Shown here in pieces: positions 49,839 through 58,490 of a DNA stretch of 64,000 nucleotides. A model generated the notes under the pieces. That model ran no database searches. It was not told the DNA's origin and saw nothing but the letters and a program-made list of their open reading frames with translations. Source of the stretch: a virus; IMG/VR virus record IMGVR_UViG_3300025141_015211, positions 1 through 64,000 of that record; one strand, written 5' to 3'. The position numbers and the translations under genes were made by a program. Numbering within the stretch: the stretch's first letter is position 1; the number at the start of each line of letters is the position of its first letter.

Positions 49839-50128
49839 TTTTTGCCCTTCTTGTCGCGTTCGCCCATTAATTGTTTGCGCTCATTTTCTCTTACTGCTTT
49901 TTTCTTAAGGTGTCTCAGGCTGTCTATTGATCGACTAAGCGTGTACCTTTCTTTTCTATCTTTTCTTCCCATGTTTTTTCTAAACTGATCAAGCATAGAA
50001 ATCATGCGATCAAGCTCTTTAATATGGCGCTTTGAACCATAATTAGCAGATGTCCCGTTCAAGAGTTTAATTTTCCTCTCTACTAGTACTTCTCTTACTA
50101 ACTCGCGTAATTCTTTTTCAGAACTCAT
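49835..50128 (-). CDS. small basic protein with tag-like start, 97 aa
   Basis: MSSEKELRELVREVLVERKI at the start, then Lys/Arg-rich helices and a KKGKK end. Overlaps the nucleotidyltransferase gene by 4 nt. Could be packaged and bind DNA. Unknown. Confidence 0.6.
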   Translation of the reverse strand: MSSEKELRELVREVLVERKIKLLNGTSANYGSKRHIKELDRMISMLDQFRKNMGRKDRKERYTLSRSIDSLRHLKKKAVRENERKQLMGERDKKGKK

Positions 50129-50159
50129 CTTAAGCCTCTGAAATAATTATCAAATCACA

Positions 50160-50417
50160 TTAAACTTTTTGTGAAAGGTCTAAGATATGTATGTCATTTG
50201 TATCTTTTGTGGCAATATTTTGTCCTAATGTGCTGTTTTCAGCTTTAATAACTGCATTTTTGCACATTGTAATGACAAACTCCTTTAGTTGCTTGTCAGT
50301 AATTTGTACTGGCTCAAGAAGGTTAAAGTAAAACCTTGCTGCTTCAAGCAATTTATCAGTACACTCTATCTCTAGAGTTGAGCCATTGTCAAGTTCTATT
50401 GTTCTTAATCTATCCAT
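50160..50417 (-). CDS. hypothetical protein, 85 aa
   Basis: MDRLRTIELDNGSTLEIECT followed by a helical FYFNLLEPVQITDKQLKEFV. No domain recognised. AT-rich upstream region with no clear ribosome-binding site. Confidence 0.55.
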   Translation of the reverse strand: MDRLRTIELDNGSTLEIECTDKLLEAARFYFNLLEPVQITDKQLKEFVITMCKNAVIKAENSTLGQNIATKDTNDIHILDLSQKV

Positions 50418-50452
50418 ACTATATAAAATACAGCAAAAACTAAGATTTTATA

Positions 50453-51073
50453 TTAACTTAGCATCAATTTTTGAATTTTTTGACGCAAATTTTCTGTTTG
50501 TTGTACACCCACCTTTATAGGTGGTGAAGTGTCTTCATCTTCTTGTGATTTTTCTTCTTTGTCAGATGAAGTCTGCTTTTCTTTTGAAACCTGTAAACTT
50601 GTAGGTGGTTCGCTAGGATCTTTTGCATCTGCTCCCGAAACAACATCAGTCATTATATTGCCAATTGCAGATAAAAATGTATGTAAAACACGTTTCTCAT
50701 CATCATCGAGTCTGTCTACATACTGTTCTAACTCTGTACGAAGCTCTTTATCTTTTAAAGATCTACCACTTCTAATTGTATTTAGTTCATCTCTTATTTT
50801 AAAGAATGTAACATCTTCAGCAGGTTTATTGGGCTTTTCTTTTTGCTCAGGCTGGGATGACACTTCAACTTCTTCTTCTGTTTCTTCTGTTTCTTCTTGC
50901 TCATTCATGTTCACAGTTTTAAATCTACTTTTATCAGTAGGTATTTGTTTTTCATAATAAGACTGCTCATTGTCTTCTTGGATAGAAGTTCTAGCCTTGG
51001 ACACACTTTCTTCAGCGAGTATTTTCAAAAACTTTTCGAGATCTTGGCTTGAATCGATTGTAATTTTACTCAT
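50453..51073 (-). CDS. acidic disordered protein, 206 aa
   Basis: Glu/Ser/Lys-rich with one folded-looking helical core (FFKIRDELNTIRSGRSLKDK and VDRLDDDEKRVLHTFLSAIG) and a C-terminus TENLRQKIQKLMLS that resembles the tags. Typical of head scaffolding or internal proteins by composition, but this is inference. Overlaps the next gene by 4 nt. Confidence 0.55.
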   Translation of the reverse strand: MSKITIDSSQDLEKFLKILAEESVSKARTSIQEDNEQSYYEKQIPTDKSRFKTVNMNEQEETEETEEEVEVSSQPEQKEKPNKPAEDVTFFKIRDELNTIRSGRSLKDKELRTELEQYVDRLDDDEKRVLHTFLSAIGNIMTDVVSGADAKDPSEPPTSLQVSKEKQTSSDKEEKSQEDEDTSPPIKVGVQQTENLRQKIQKLMLS

Positions 51074-51252
51074 TTCTTTCTCTTATACCTTATGGAGTTT
51101 TGCCAAGCTTCACGATAAAGACGATTATACTTTCTTTGTGGTAGTTCTTCTTGACCTTCTAAGTGTTCTTCAATTTTTTTCTGTGATTGCTTTTCACGTC
51201 GCCTAATATCTTTTATGAATTTATCAAACTTAAAACCTTTTTTATCTGACAT
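51070..51252 (-). CDS. small basic protein, 60 aa
   Basis: MSDKKGFKFDKFIKDIRRRE and KYNRLYREAWQNSIRYKRKK: strongly basic and helical, suited to binding nucleic acid or an acidic partner such as the following gene product. Unknown. Confidence 0.55.
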   Translation of the reverse strand: MSDKKGFKFDKFIKDIRRREKQSQKKIEEHLEGQEELPQRKYNRLYREAWQNSIRYKRKK

Positions 51253-51280
51253 GTGAACCTCGCTATGTTTAATTATCTTT

Positions 51281-51658
51281 CTAATTTTGAATGGTAAGTT
51301 TTACTTGACAATTTACGTCTTGCACAAACTTAATATCAACTGTAGCTTCATGATTATTGATATCTCTTAAACGAAATATCTCATCGCCAGCAGCATAAAT
51401 GTATATGCTTATCCAAGGTGTCGTCGACGGATCTATAAAATGCTGGATTTCTGTTTGATCACATAAAATTGTAACTTCAGTCTCTTTTGCATTTCTTTTA
51501 AACGTTAGTATTTTTGAAAATACTTCGACCATTATGTCAGTATCGTGAAACTGAAGAGTGCAATTAAATTCTAACGAACCCTGCTGCTTACCATAAAATT
51601 GACTCATGTCAACTTTATCAACTATCGACTGACTAATCATGGTTGATGAGCTGTCCAT
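51281..51658 (-). CDS. hypothetical beta-rich protein, 125 aa
   Basis: Either ATG 51658 or ATG 51640 may be used. Many alternating-hydrophobic strands (QQGSLEFNCTLQFHDTDIMV, ATVDIKFVQDVNCQVKLTI). No domain recognised. Likely a virion-region protein by position. Confidence 0.55.
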   Translation of the reverse strand: MDSSSTMISQSIVDKVDMSQFYGKQQGSLEFNCTLQFHDTDIMVEVFSKILTFKRNAKETEVTILCDQTEIQHFIDPSTTPWISIYIYAAGDEIFRLRDINNHEATVDIKFVQDVNCQVKLTIQN

Positions 51659-52064
51659 CTCTTTCTCGCCTCTTTACTAAAAAATAGTACTGAACATCTT
51701 GATATACTAGATCTGCAAACTTTGCTAGTTCTAAGTCAAGCTCTGTTATTTCTTCTACATTATGTGTGTATGATTCAATTGTAACAATATTCCCTTCTAC
51801 TATAATTTTTGGGTGATGTCCTAATTTTTCTTGATAATCGATCAACTCATTTAAAAACGCTTTTAAAATCTTGTGATGCTTAAATTGAAAAGATTTGACA
51901 AGTCTCTCAGGTGACTCAAGAGTGGTCCAGTCAAATTTCTTAGGTGAAATTGGTAAATTGTCTGACGGATTCTCTAAACTTCCTATCACAGGTTTTAGAT
52001 TGACTGAGCTATCATATGACTCAGTCAGTGTATCTTTGCTTATTAATGTTAGCAGCGATTTCAT
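51633..52064 (-). CDS. pterin-4a-carbinolamine dehydratase-like (DCoH) protein, 143 aa
   Basis: FQFKHHKILKAFLNELIDYQ, then EKLGHHPKIIVEGNIVTIES, YTHNVEEITELDLELAKFAD: the conserved H-H-P, T-H and D/L-A positions of the PCD/DCoH family are all present. The enzyme dehydrates 4a-hydroxypterins; in other organisms the fold also works as a dimerising cofactor. No aromatic amino-acid hydroxylase is visible here, so the role is open. An extra 45-residue N-terminal part is unlike the usual 100-residue family length. Confidence 0.75.
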   Translation of the reverse strand: MKSLLTLISKDTLTESYDSSVNLKPVIGSLENPSDNLPISPKKFDWTTLESPERLVKSFQFKHHKILKAFLNELIDYQEKLGHHPKIIVEGNIVTIESYTHNVEEITELDLELAKFADLVYQDVQYYFLVKRRERDGQLINHD

Positions 52065-52070
52065 AAGCCT

Positions 52071-53708
52071 CTATCCTTGTTGAGCTAGAACTTTCTTTAA
52101 AACATTTTTACCCTTAGACTTTGATTTTAGTTGTGCATCAATAAAATCACGGGCAAATGCATTCATTCCCTCAGTATTCTGTATCCAATTTCTAGCTTTT
52201 GATCTTGCTTTTTTAAAGTCTTGCATTGACATCACGAGCTCTATTTTTTTAGAATTGGCCTTTGTTTCACCATTTATCATCTTTGTAAGCGTTCTTTTTG
52301 GATCTTCTACACCCATTTCACCAAGTATGTCTTGCTGAATTTTTTCTTCCCAAGCAGACAAAACCTTATTAATAAAAGGTTGATAGAAAAACATGCCAAA
52401 AAATTCTCTAAACTTTTCATTTCCTGTAACTTTTGGGCCCATTCTAGCGTTACTCATAAGATCTCTTGCATCTTGTGCACTAATCTGTCCTTTTTTATTT
52501 AACTCTATAACTTCTTTTCTAAAAGCTCTTGATGCCTTTGATACTATTATTTCCATTGTAGCTTTTAATATTACTTCAGACTGCAAAAACATTTTCAATG
52601 TTGGCTTAAATGCAAACTGTCTAGCCCCGGCTGCACTTGCAAAACCTTCTTCTTTAGCAATTCTTGTCCAGGTGTCTATAGCGCTTTCTTTCTCTTCTTT
52701 CTTTTCTTCTTCAGGTGTATCGTCTTCAACTTCTTCTTCTTCATCATACTGATATTGGACAGACGGGTCTTCACCTGCAAGCAATGTCTCAAGTCGTTTA
52801 GCGCCTATCATTACCATAAGGCCTGACATTGCTTTGTCTTTTTCTGACATTTTTTCTACTGTAGCATCCAAAAGTTTCTTAAATTCTTCTGGATTATTTT
52901 CTGATTTTTTCAGGATTGCATCAACTTTTGAGCTAGCATTACCTATAGCAATGTCCTCATCCGTAACACTTTCAGGATTTTTTAGAAAGCCAAGTACATA
53001 ATCATAAATTTCACTTACAACTTGTGCTCTTTGCTCTTTTGTGAGTCCTGCAAGGGATCGACGAACTGCGTCTTTATTCATTAATTCTTTTGTAATTGCA
53101 GGTGCTTCTGATTTAAACTTCGCAAATCGCACGGGAAATTTATGCAACTCACCATAATGTGCTATGTTTTGTGTGACCTTTTCATAAACAAGACTTTCAA
53201 AAACTTCGGGACTATGAAAGTAGTCTAAAATTTCGTCTGTAGCTCTAACAACATCATCTTCAATAGAAAGCGGTCGATCATACTCTTCTTCGCCTATTTC
53301 TGGTAGATCTTCATCATCTTCATCATCTTCATTTTCACTAAGTTGACTTGCTTCTTTAAGCTCTTGATTTTCTATGCGTGTGTTATCATTCAGATCTAAT
53401 GTCTTGTCTAATAGTTTGTGTAGCATCCTATAGAAATATTCTATTTGATCATTAGGCACTTCTTTTGCTATTTCACCAGCAGACAGCGCGAGCTCTTCTA
53501 AAGACGCAGGAATAAACTCAGCGTCTTCAACAGGCGGCCTATCAGTTGATAATTGAACTGCAACTTGGGGTGATGCTTCAATTGGTGCATTATCATCTTC
53601 ATCCTTTGCAGGAATTTCTGTCATGTTAGATGAACTGCCAGTTCTGTTCTCTTTAAGTGCTTTATTTATAAATTCTTTAAGTGCCTGCTTTTTTATAGAA
53701 ATTTCCAT
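52071..53708 (-). CDS. large acidic tagged-type protein, 545 aa
   Basis: ATG 53708 with GGAG nine bases upstream (MEISIKKQALKEFINKALKE) is preferred over ATG 53726. The start is tag-like, and A-L-K-E would fit an L-x-E cleavage site. Then Asp/Glu-rich linker, helical central region (residues about 150-300) and a structured C-terminal half (PTLKMFLQSEVILKATMEII). Probably a head or scaffold-type virion protein. No family recognised. Confidence 0.6.
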   Translation of the reverse strand: MEISIKKQALKEFINKALKENRTGSSSNMTEIPAKDEDDNAPIEASPQVAVQLSTDRPPVEDAEFIPASLEELALSAGEIAKEVPNDQIEYFYRMLHKLLDKTLDLNDNTRIENQELKEASQLSENEDDEDDEDLPEIGEEEYDRPLSIEDDVVRATDEILDYFHSPEVFESLVYEKVTQNIAHYGELHKFPVRFAKFKSEAPAITKELMNKDAVRRSLAGLTKEQRAQVVSEIYDYVLGFLKNPESVTDEDIAIGNASSKVDAILKKSENNPEEFKKLLDATVEKMSEKDKAMSGLMVMIGAKRLETLLAGEDPSVQYQYDEEEEVEDDTPEEEKKEEKESAIDTWTRIAKEEGFASAAGARQFAFKPTLKMFLQSEVILKATMEIIVSKASRAFRKEVIELNKKGQISAQDARDLMSNARMGPKVTGNEKFREFFGMFFYQPFINKVLSAWEEKIQQDILGEMGVEDPKRTLTKMINGETKANSKKIELVMSMQDFKKARSKARNWIQNTEGMNAFARDFIDAQLKSKSKGKNVLKKVLAQQG

Positions 53709-53749
53709 ACGAGACTCTCCTAACATTAATTATAACAATGGGATTGACT

Positions 53750-54199
53750 TTATCGTGAGTTGGCCGTAGAAATGTGACTATATGCGTATGCTGTTAATAA
53801 AGACACAGTTATTCCACCTACAACGCCGCCTGCGAACCACCAAGCAGGTTGCGATCCCGTATTTTTCTTTAGCTGATCTGTTAAATCATCTATCTGGTTT
53901 TGTTTAAGATCTACAACTACTGTGTATTTCTCTAGACATGAATCAAGTCCTGCTTGCTTAAGATCAAGCTGAAATTGATCATATGCTTTTTGTTTTTCAA
54001 CTGCTTCACCTATTTTTAATCCACAGGCTGTTTCACTATTCTCTAGCTCAATTGCAATACGAGCAGCTGCACTAGTACTAAATAATGTACCTCCGAATGG
54101 TGCAGGATCATTCTTTTTTAAAGTTACAATTTGATCATTACCTTGTGCAATAGAAAGAAATGCAGAACACACAGCAACTATTAAAAATCTACTCAACAT
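53750..54199 (-). CDS. exported/membrane protein of the lysis region, 149 aa
   Basis: ATG 54199 (MLSRFLIVAVCSAFLSIAQG: signal or anchor helix), then LKKNDPAPFGGTLFSTSAAA, a conserved-looking entry (LKK..PAPF.G.L), helical coiled middle with four cysteines overall, and a C-terminal membrane helix (WWFAGGVVGGITVSLLTAYA). Resembles phage periplasmic/lysis-associated proteins and might act as outer spanin-like or as a membrane connector. Tentative. Confidence 0.55.
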   Translation of the reverse strand: MLSRFLIVAVCSAFLSIAQGNDQIVTLKKNDPAPFGGTLFSTSAAARIAIELENSETACGLKIGEAVEKQKAYDQFQLDLKQAGLDSCLEKYTVVVDLKQNQIDDLTDQLKKNTGSQPAWWFAGGVVGGITVSLLTAYAYSHISTANSR

Positions 54200-54599
54200 A
54201 AATATCAAATCCTGTTAGGCTAGCGAGCTTCTCTGTTATAACATCAGGATCCTCATGATTTTCCTTAATGATCTTTTCTACTTGCTTCTTTTTCTTAGAG
54301 TCAAGTTTCTTTTCTGCTTCAGCATATTTGATCTCAACTTCACGCATTGTCGTCTCCAACGTTACTCTTGCTTTTTCAATCTTTTTAACTTCTGCTTGGT
54401 GTGCTTTTTCAATTGCATCAACTTCTTTTTTATGTGACTCATTGATTGTCTCTAGAGCTTTCGCCATTGAATGCACCTTAGATCTCGACGTAAGATAAAC
54501 AACTGCTAATACAATAACCCCCAGAACTAGCTTCCAGTACTTTTTAATATACAACCTTGCTTTTTGAAAAAATAGCTTAAATGTTAAAAGGCTCGTCAT
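54189..54599 (-). CDS. inner-membrane coiled-coil protein (i-spanin-like), 136 aa
   Basis: A membrane helix at residues 21-41 (WKLVLGVIVLAVVYLTSRS) followed by a long Lys/Glu coiled coil through residue 115. This N-in, coiled-coil-out layout is that of Rz-type inner spanins, although length and charge also suit other membrane tethers. Overlaps the following lysis-region gene by 11 nt. Confidence 0.6.
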   Translation of the reverse strand: MTSLLTFKLFFQKARLYIKKYWKLVLGVIVLAVVYLTSRSKVHSMAKALETINESHKKEVDAIEKAHQAEVKKIEKARVTLETTMREVEIKYAEAEKKLDSKKKKQVEKIIKENHEDPDVITEKLASLTGFDIYVE

Positions 54600-54603
54600 T
54601 CAA

Positions 54604-54807
54604 TTAATCTCTGTTTCCATGTTTCCAGGAAAGTGCAGCATCGATCACACCTTGACTACCAATGTAGACTATTGCAATCATTCCCCATGTATCTGATGTT
54701 AGATCTGACCATAACATTAATGCTGTTGCAGTTAAAAATACGGTAAATTTTCTTGAAATTACCTTTTCAGTGATTCTATCTAAGTAACCTTTTTTCATAT
54801 TTTTCAT
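54604..54807 (-). CDS. small membrane protein, holin-like, 67 aa
   Basis: Two hydrophobic segments (FTVFLTATALMLWSDLTSD; WGMIAIVYIGSQGVIDAAL) between basic ends (MKNMKKGYLDRITEK and SWKHGNRD). Size and topology fit a class II holin. It stands 4 nt before the i-spanin-like gene. No endolysin is recognised nearby. Confidence 0.55.
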   Translation of the reverse strand: MKNMKKGYLDRITEKVISRKFTVFLTATALMLWSDLTSDTWGMIAIVYIGSQGVIDAALSWKHGNRD

Positions 54808-54837
54808 CCATTATTAAATTATCAGCAAGTTTTATTC

Positions 54838-55131
54838 TTAGTTTAACAAGTCGTCATCATCAATATCTATAGGGAACATTGATGCATAATTGCTTTTTTC
54901 TAAGTCATCTAATTGGTCGACTGAGACGCTTGCAGATATAGCATTTTGTTCTAACACACACTGTGCTAAAATTTCAGAAATATTTTCAAGAATCTTTTGT
55001 GTCTCGAAAAGCTCTTTAGACTGATAGGCAAGTTTGATTTCAAGCGCAAATATACTTTTTCTAATTTCTTGTATTTCATGTTTTCTATTATTAAGGCCGA
55101 AAAAACCCAATAATTTTGAAATAAAGCTCAT
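54838..55131 (-). CDS. small coiled-coil protein, 97 aa
   Basis: ATG 55131 with GGAG eight bases upstream. MSFISKLLGFFGLNNRKHEI then helices (ELFETQKILENISEILAQCV) and an acidic C-terminus DIDDDDLLN. One base after the previous gene's stop. Unknown. Confidence 0.55.
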   Translation of the reverse strand: MSFISKLLGFFGLNNRKHEIQEIRKSIFALEIKLAYQSKELFETQKILENISEILAQCVLEQNAISASVSVDQLDDLEKSNYASMFPIDIDDDDLLN

Positions 55132-55132
55132 A

Positions 55133-55417
55133 CTAATTCTCCGACAGTGGGTTTTCACTTTCTATAACAGAAAAGATTGATTCTGCATCAGTTTCTGAAA
55201 ACTTTTTAATTTCTCTATTCTTCTTTTTTAATGCAATGTCTTCCAGCATATCTATCATGTCAGACATATCAGCTGCTATTCTTTGCGAAAACTCTTCAAA
55301 CACTTCTTGCATCGACAAACCCAGCTTAAACAAACGTATTCTAAGTTCTGCATGTGTATCTTTTGTCAAAGTAAAGTGTATTGATTTTTTAATTTTTCGA
55401 TCTAGAGGTGTAGACAA
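55133..55417 (-). CDS. ribbon-helix-helix-like protein, 94 aa
   Basis: TTG start at 55417 with GGAG eight bases upstream. KSIHFTLTKDTHAELRIRLF, then KLGLSMQEVFEEFSQRIA: a strand followed by two helices as in MetJ/Arc-type DNA-binding proteins. The C-terminus is acidic. Possible regulator of neighbouring genes; DNA target unknown. Confidence 0.6.
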   Translation of the reverse strand: MSTPLDRKIKKSIHFTLTKDTHAELRIRLFKLGLSMQEVFEEFSQRIAADMSDMIDMLEDIALKKKNREIKKFSETDAESIFSVIESENPLSEN

Positions 55418-55491
55418 AGCATATGCTCCTTTAGCATCATCCTCTTTATCGTACAGCGAAACTTTCAGCAGTTTATCTTCAAGATTTTATG

Positions 55492-56076
55492 TTATCCACC
55501 TGCGGGTGATGCTCCACCCTCAGTGCCACCAAAAGCACCGACTGCAACTGCCCTATCGTTTTCTTCTCGCTCTACACCCAAATTAAAATCAAACTGTGTA
55601 TTAAGAATATCAACCATTCTATCTACATGTGTTTGATCATAGTTGTTTAGCAAAAAGTTTACTGCTCGATTTATTACTGCAGTTGCAGGATCAAGAAGAT
55701 CTTCTGTGTTCAGTGCTAGCCTAGCAACTTTTTTTGTAAAAACATCTAAATCTAATTTGGGCTTGAGCTCTTTTTCAGCAGGCTCTTCTACATCAACATC
55801 TTCACTACCGGCAGGATCGTCTGGCTCAGGTTCATCCTCTTCTTGTTCAAAGATAAGTGCTCGTAGAGATTTTACCTCAAAGATAGATTCTAATAACTCG
55901 TCGTCTTCATCAATGATTGATTCTTTTTCAAACTTCAATATCATAGAATCAATTTGATCATCAACAGAGTCTCTCGAAAGTCTTGAGACATTTTGTGCCC
56001 TGTCCATGACGAACATGTCTTCTACAGCCTCTCTAATAAAATCTCTTAATATATTTTCTTGAGTTCTGTTACTCAT
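55492..56076 (-). CDS. acidic tag-bearing protein, 194 aa
   Basis: MSNRTQENILRDFIREAVED at the start (F-I-R-E fits an I-x-E site), a Glu/Asp/Pro-rich centre and a helical C-terminal part (VARLALNTEDLLDPATAVIN) followed by Gly/Ala-rich end GGTEGGASPAGG. Likely a virion-associated protein. Overlaps the superoxide dismutase homologue by 4 nt. Confidence 0.6.
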   Translation of the reverse strand: MSNRTQENILRDFIREAVEDMFVMDRAQNVSRLSRDSVDDQIDSMILKFEKESIIDEDDELLESIFEVKSLRALIFEQEEDEPEPDDPAGSEDVDVEEPAEKELKPKLDLDVFTKKVARLALNTEDLLDPATAVINRAVNFLLNNYDQTHVDRMVDILNTQFDFNLGVEREENDRAVAVGAFGGTEGGASPAGG

Positions 56077-56777
56077 GTTACATTCCTAAGTATCTGCCCT
56101 ATTTTTTCTGCTTTTCTAATTCTAGACTCTATAACTTTCCAATTAAACTGCTTCATCATTGCAACTGTGTATGTTTTGGTATTATTTAGATAATCTCTAT
56201 AATATGAATGCTCCCACATATCAAGTACTATGACTGGGAATACACCGATAGGCACATTATCACTATGTAAATCAATTACGCAGTTTTGATAACTTTGCAG
56301 CCATACATTGTAAACTGTGCATGCCCAACCATTTCGACTTGACAAGCAACATGCCATGAAATCTTTCTGCCAATCATCAAATGTTCCAAAGTCTCTTGAT
56401 AAGCGCATGTACGAAAGAGAGTCCATCGCAACTTCACTGTGTAGATCGCTAATATTTGCGAAATAAAGCTCATGCAAATAAGCTGCGTTAGCATTATAAG
56501 TTTCATCAATTTTGAGAGATCTAAATTTTGAATTATTTTTATTGACATCATCTCTGCTGACTGTGTCAAGTTCTGCACTAATTTTATTAAACTCTGTTAC
56601 ATAACCTTCGTAGAGAGCAATGTGTGCTCTCTTGTTTGAACTGCTTAAGAGTTCAGTAGGAAGATTAAAATTCTTAACTTGAGCAACATATGACTCACTC
56701 AATTGCGAATCATTACTCTCAAGACCTAATGATTTTTTAATATTTTCTTTTATATCTTTGTTTGTGAACTCACTCAT
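56073..56777 (-). CDS. Fe/Mn superoxide dismutase homologue, 234 aa
   Basis: ATG 56777. The first 35 residues are an extension unlike the family (MSEFTNKDIKENIKKSLGL), possibly a tag. Then AHIALYEGYV (first ligand His), NAAYLHELYF (second His), RDFGTFDDWQ and VLDMWEHSYYRDY with the Asp and last His ligand. Near family length after the extension. Would convert superoxide to oxygen and peroxide, protecting the infected cell or the virion. Metal specificity cannot be decided. Confidence 0.8.
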   Translation of the reverse strand: MSEFTNKDIKENIKKSLGLESNDSQLSESYVAQVKNFNLPTELLSSSNKRAHIALYEGYVTEFNKISAELDTVSRDDVNKNNSKFRSLKIDETYNANAAYLHELYFANISDLHSEVAMDSLSYMRLSRDFGTFDDWQKDFMACCLSSRNGWACTVYNVWLQSYQNCVIDLHSDNVPIGVFPVIVLDMWEHSYYRDYLNNTKTYTVAMMKQFNWKVIESRIRKAEKIGQILRNVT

Positions 56778-56778
56778 T

Positions 56779-57066
56779 TTATAGCCTTTCATACTGTTTG
56801 AGATCAGACTTTCTAATTCTAAATTCTTCGCCTGATGGTTTTACTGTTACTAGAACAGGCCCGTCGTCTGATTCTTCTACGCCTGATACCGTGTAATTTA
56901 ATCCTGTTTCTTTGTGTACTATTTTGAAACCAGGTGACACAAGAAGCTTTTTTCTTTTACCTTTTCCTGCATACATCTTTATATTTTCAATTAAATCATC
57001 AATGATCTGAGAGTGTTCCTCTAAAATCATTTCAATGAGTGCTGTTTGTGTAAGAAGCTGTGACAA
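56779..57066 (-). CDS. helical plus SH3-like protein, 95 aa
   Basis: TTG start. A helical first part (LIEMILEEHSQIIDDLIENI), then a barrel: PGFKIVHKETGLNYTVSGVE, GPVLVTVKPSGEEFRIRKSD. Linked to the superoxide dismutase homologue by a 1-nt gap. Confidence 0.6.
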   Translation of the reverse strand: MSQLLTQTALIEMILEEHSQIIDDLIENIKMYAGKGKRKKLLVSPGFKIVHKETGLNYTVSGVEESDDGPVLVTVKPSGEEFRIRKSDLKQYERL

Positions 57067-57097
57067 AAGAATACCCTACCTTAACTTAATTATGTGT

Positions 57098-57514
57098 TTA
57101 AAGGTTAAATTTTCTAACCTCTATGCCCGCATCTTTAAGTATTTTAATTCCTGATAAGTCTCTGTACTCTACATCATAGACTACTTTATCAATTCCTGAG
57201 TTAATCATTGCTTTTGCGCACATCTTGCAAGGACTTAGCGTGACATATAAAATCTTTTTCTTTGGATTGTTATAATCCATTTTTAATAGGCAGTTAATTT
57301 CTGCATGTAACATTCCAGATTCACCTGGCACAGCTGATTCAACTTCATTTGGGCCGCCTGAATAGTTTCCATTATAACCAACAGCTAGGACCTGTGTGTT
57401 GTCATCTGTAACAACAATTGCACCTACTTGAAATCTGGGGTCGTACGAACGTTTTGAAATAGAATGTGCAAATTCCATCCAGACTTCGGGCCAGTCAGGT
57501 CTGGATACTTCCAC
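57098..57514 (-). CDS. deoxycytidylate deaminase-like protein, 138 aa
   Basis: HAEINCLLKMDY and SPCKMCAKAMINSGI give the zinc ligands and catalytic Glu; SKRSYDPRFQVGAIVV and NGNYSGGPNE are typical of dCMP deaminases (conversion to dUMP for dTTP synthesis). GTP- or dCTP-type regulation is not judged. It overlaps the DHH gene by 20 nt and adjoins thymidine kinase, a coherent pyrimidine block. Confidence 0.85.
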   Translation of the reverse strand: MEVSRPDWPEVWMEFAHSISKRSYDPRFQVGAIVVTDDNTQVLAVGYNGNYSGGPNEVESAVPGESGMLHAEINCLLKMDYNNPKKKILYVTLSPCKMCAKAMINSGIDKVVYDVEYRDLSGIKILKDAGIEVRKFNL

Positions 57515-58490
57515 TTGTGACCTCTTTCTGTGTTATTTCTATTGTATCTGTCACGCTTTCAATTGAAACACCGGCCTCTTGAGCCTTTTTGGCAATATTC
57601 TCAAGATCTGCCTTTATTTCTTCTACTACTTCTGGATCTGGTTCAACTTTCTCTTCTTCTAAATCAAATATGTCATCTACGCATAGTTCACCTGACATTT
57701 GAAACCCTGATGCTTTTTTATGTCCGCCGCCGCCAAAATCTTTTGCAATTTCTGATACATCAATTTTATCATGAAAAGATCTCAAACTTACCTTAATCAT
57801 CCTGTCATCATGATCATAGTACCAAATTAAAGCAAAGTCACAGTCTGGCGAAAGTCTTGAGCCTATCTCAGATATCCAGTGAGATGAGTTTACAACTAGG
57901 ACATCTTTACCCTTATACTTTCTAGAGACAGCTTTTTCACAAACCTTTTTAATGACTGTTTTCGAATATGCAAGTATGTAAGAGCCTCGTTTTACAGCAT
58001 CGTCAAAAACTGAATCATCTTCAAATTTTTCAAACTCTTCAAATTCAAAGGGCACCATGTCAAAAGCAGCACTAAATTCTTTTGAATAGTCAAGCTCCCA
58101 TTTCCAAAGATCTCGATCTTGAATATATCTAATAAACTTAGGTGGCTCTTTGCCAGGATGAAAAAACTCCCAGGACAATATTGCACCTGACTTAGTCATA
58201 TCAAAAAAAGTGTTTGATATGTCGTGAAGCTCGACCATCGCTGATTTGTGATGATCAATTACAAGGAGATTGTCAGCCTCAGCTATCATATCTTTTGTAG
58301 TTTTATTATCAAAAGAGAAATCTAAGATAACAACATTTTTGCCTTTTATCTTAGGCGGTCTTGTTCCGTGTTTGCATGCATGATATTCTGCTCTATTACC
58401 TAATAATTTCCATGCAGAATAAGCAGAGCCGAAACCATCTGTACAATCTGCATGATATATTACACAGTTTATGGAAGAAGGTTCAAGCAT
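57495..58490 (-). CDS. DHH-family phosphoesterase (NrnA/RecJ-like), 331 aa
   Basis: HADCTDGFGSAYSAW, LDFSF, VIDHHKSAM (DHH motif) and a C-terminal GGGGHKKASGFQ (DHHA1). These proteins cleave short oligonucleotides or cyclic dinucleotides, depending on subfamily, using Mn/Mg. A recycler of nucleotides from DNA/RNA degradation, or a counter to cyclic-nucleotide immune signals, is plausible; the latter is speculation. The N-terminal part overlaps the thymidine kinase gene by 8 nt. Confidence 0.8.
   Translation of the reverse strand: MLEPSSINCVIYHADCTDGFGSAYSAWKLLGNRAEYHACKHGTRPPKIKGKNVVILDFSFDNKTTKDMIAEADNLLVIDHHKSAMVELHDISNTFFDMTKSGAILSWEFFHPGKEPPKFIRYIQDRDLWKWELDYSKEFSAAFDMVPFEFEEFEKFEDDSVFDDAVKRGSYILAYSKTVIKKVCEKAVSRKYKGKDVLVVNSSHWISEIGSRLSPDCDFALIWYYDHDDRMIKVSLRSFHDKIDVSEIAKDFGGGGHKKASGFQMSGELCVDDIFDLEEEKVEPDPEVVEEIKADLENIAKKAQEAGVSIESVTDTIEITQKEVTSGSIQT

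Noticed and set aside
56073-56777. Loss of the first metal ligand in the superoxide dismutase homologue
   Set aside because: Ungapped alignment to the E. coli enzyme shifts the His by one, but members with the HxxLYxGYV form keep the same His, so the ligand is probably present.
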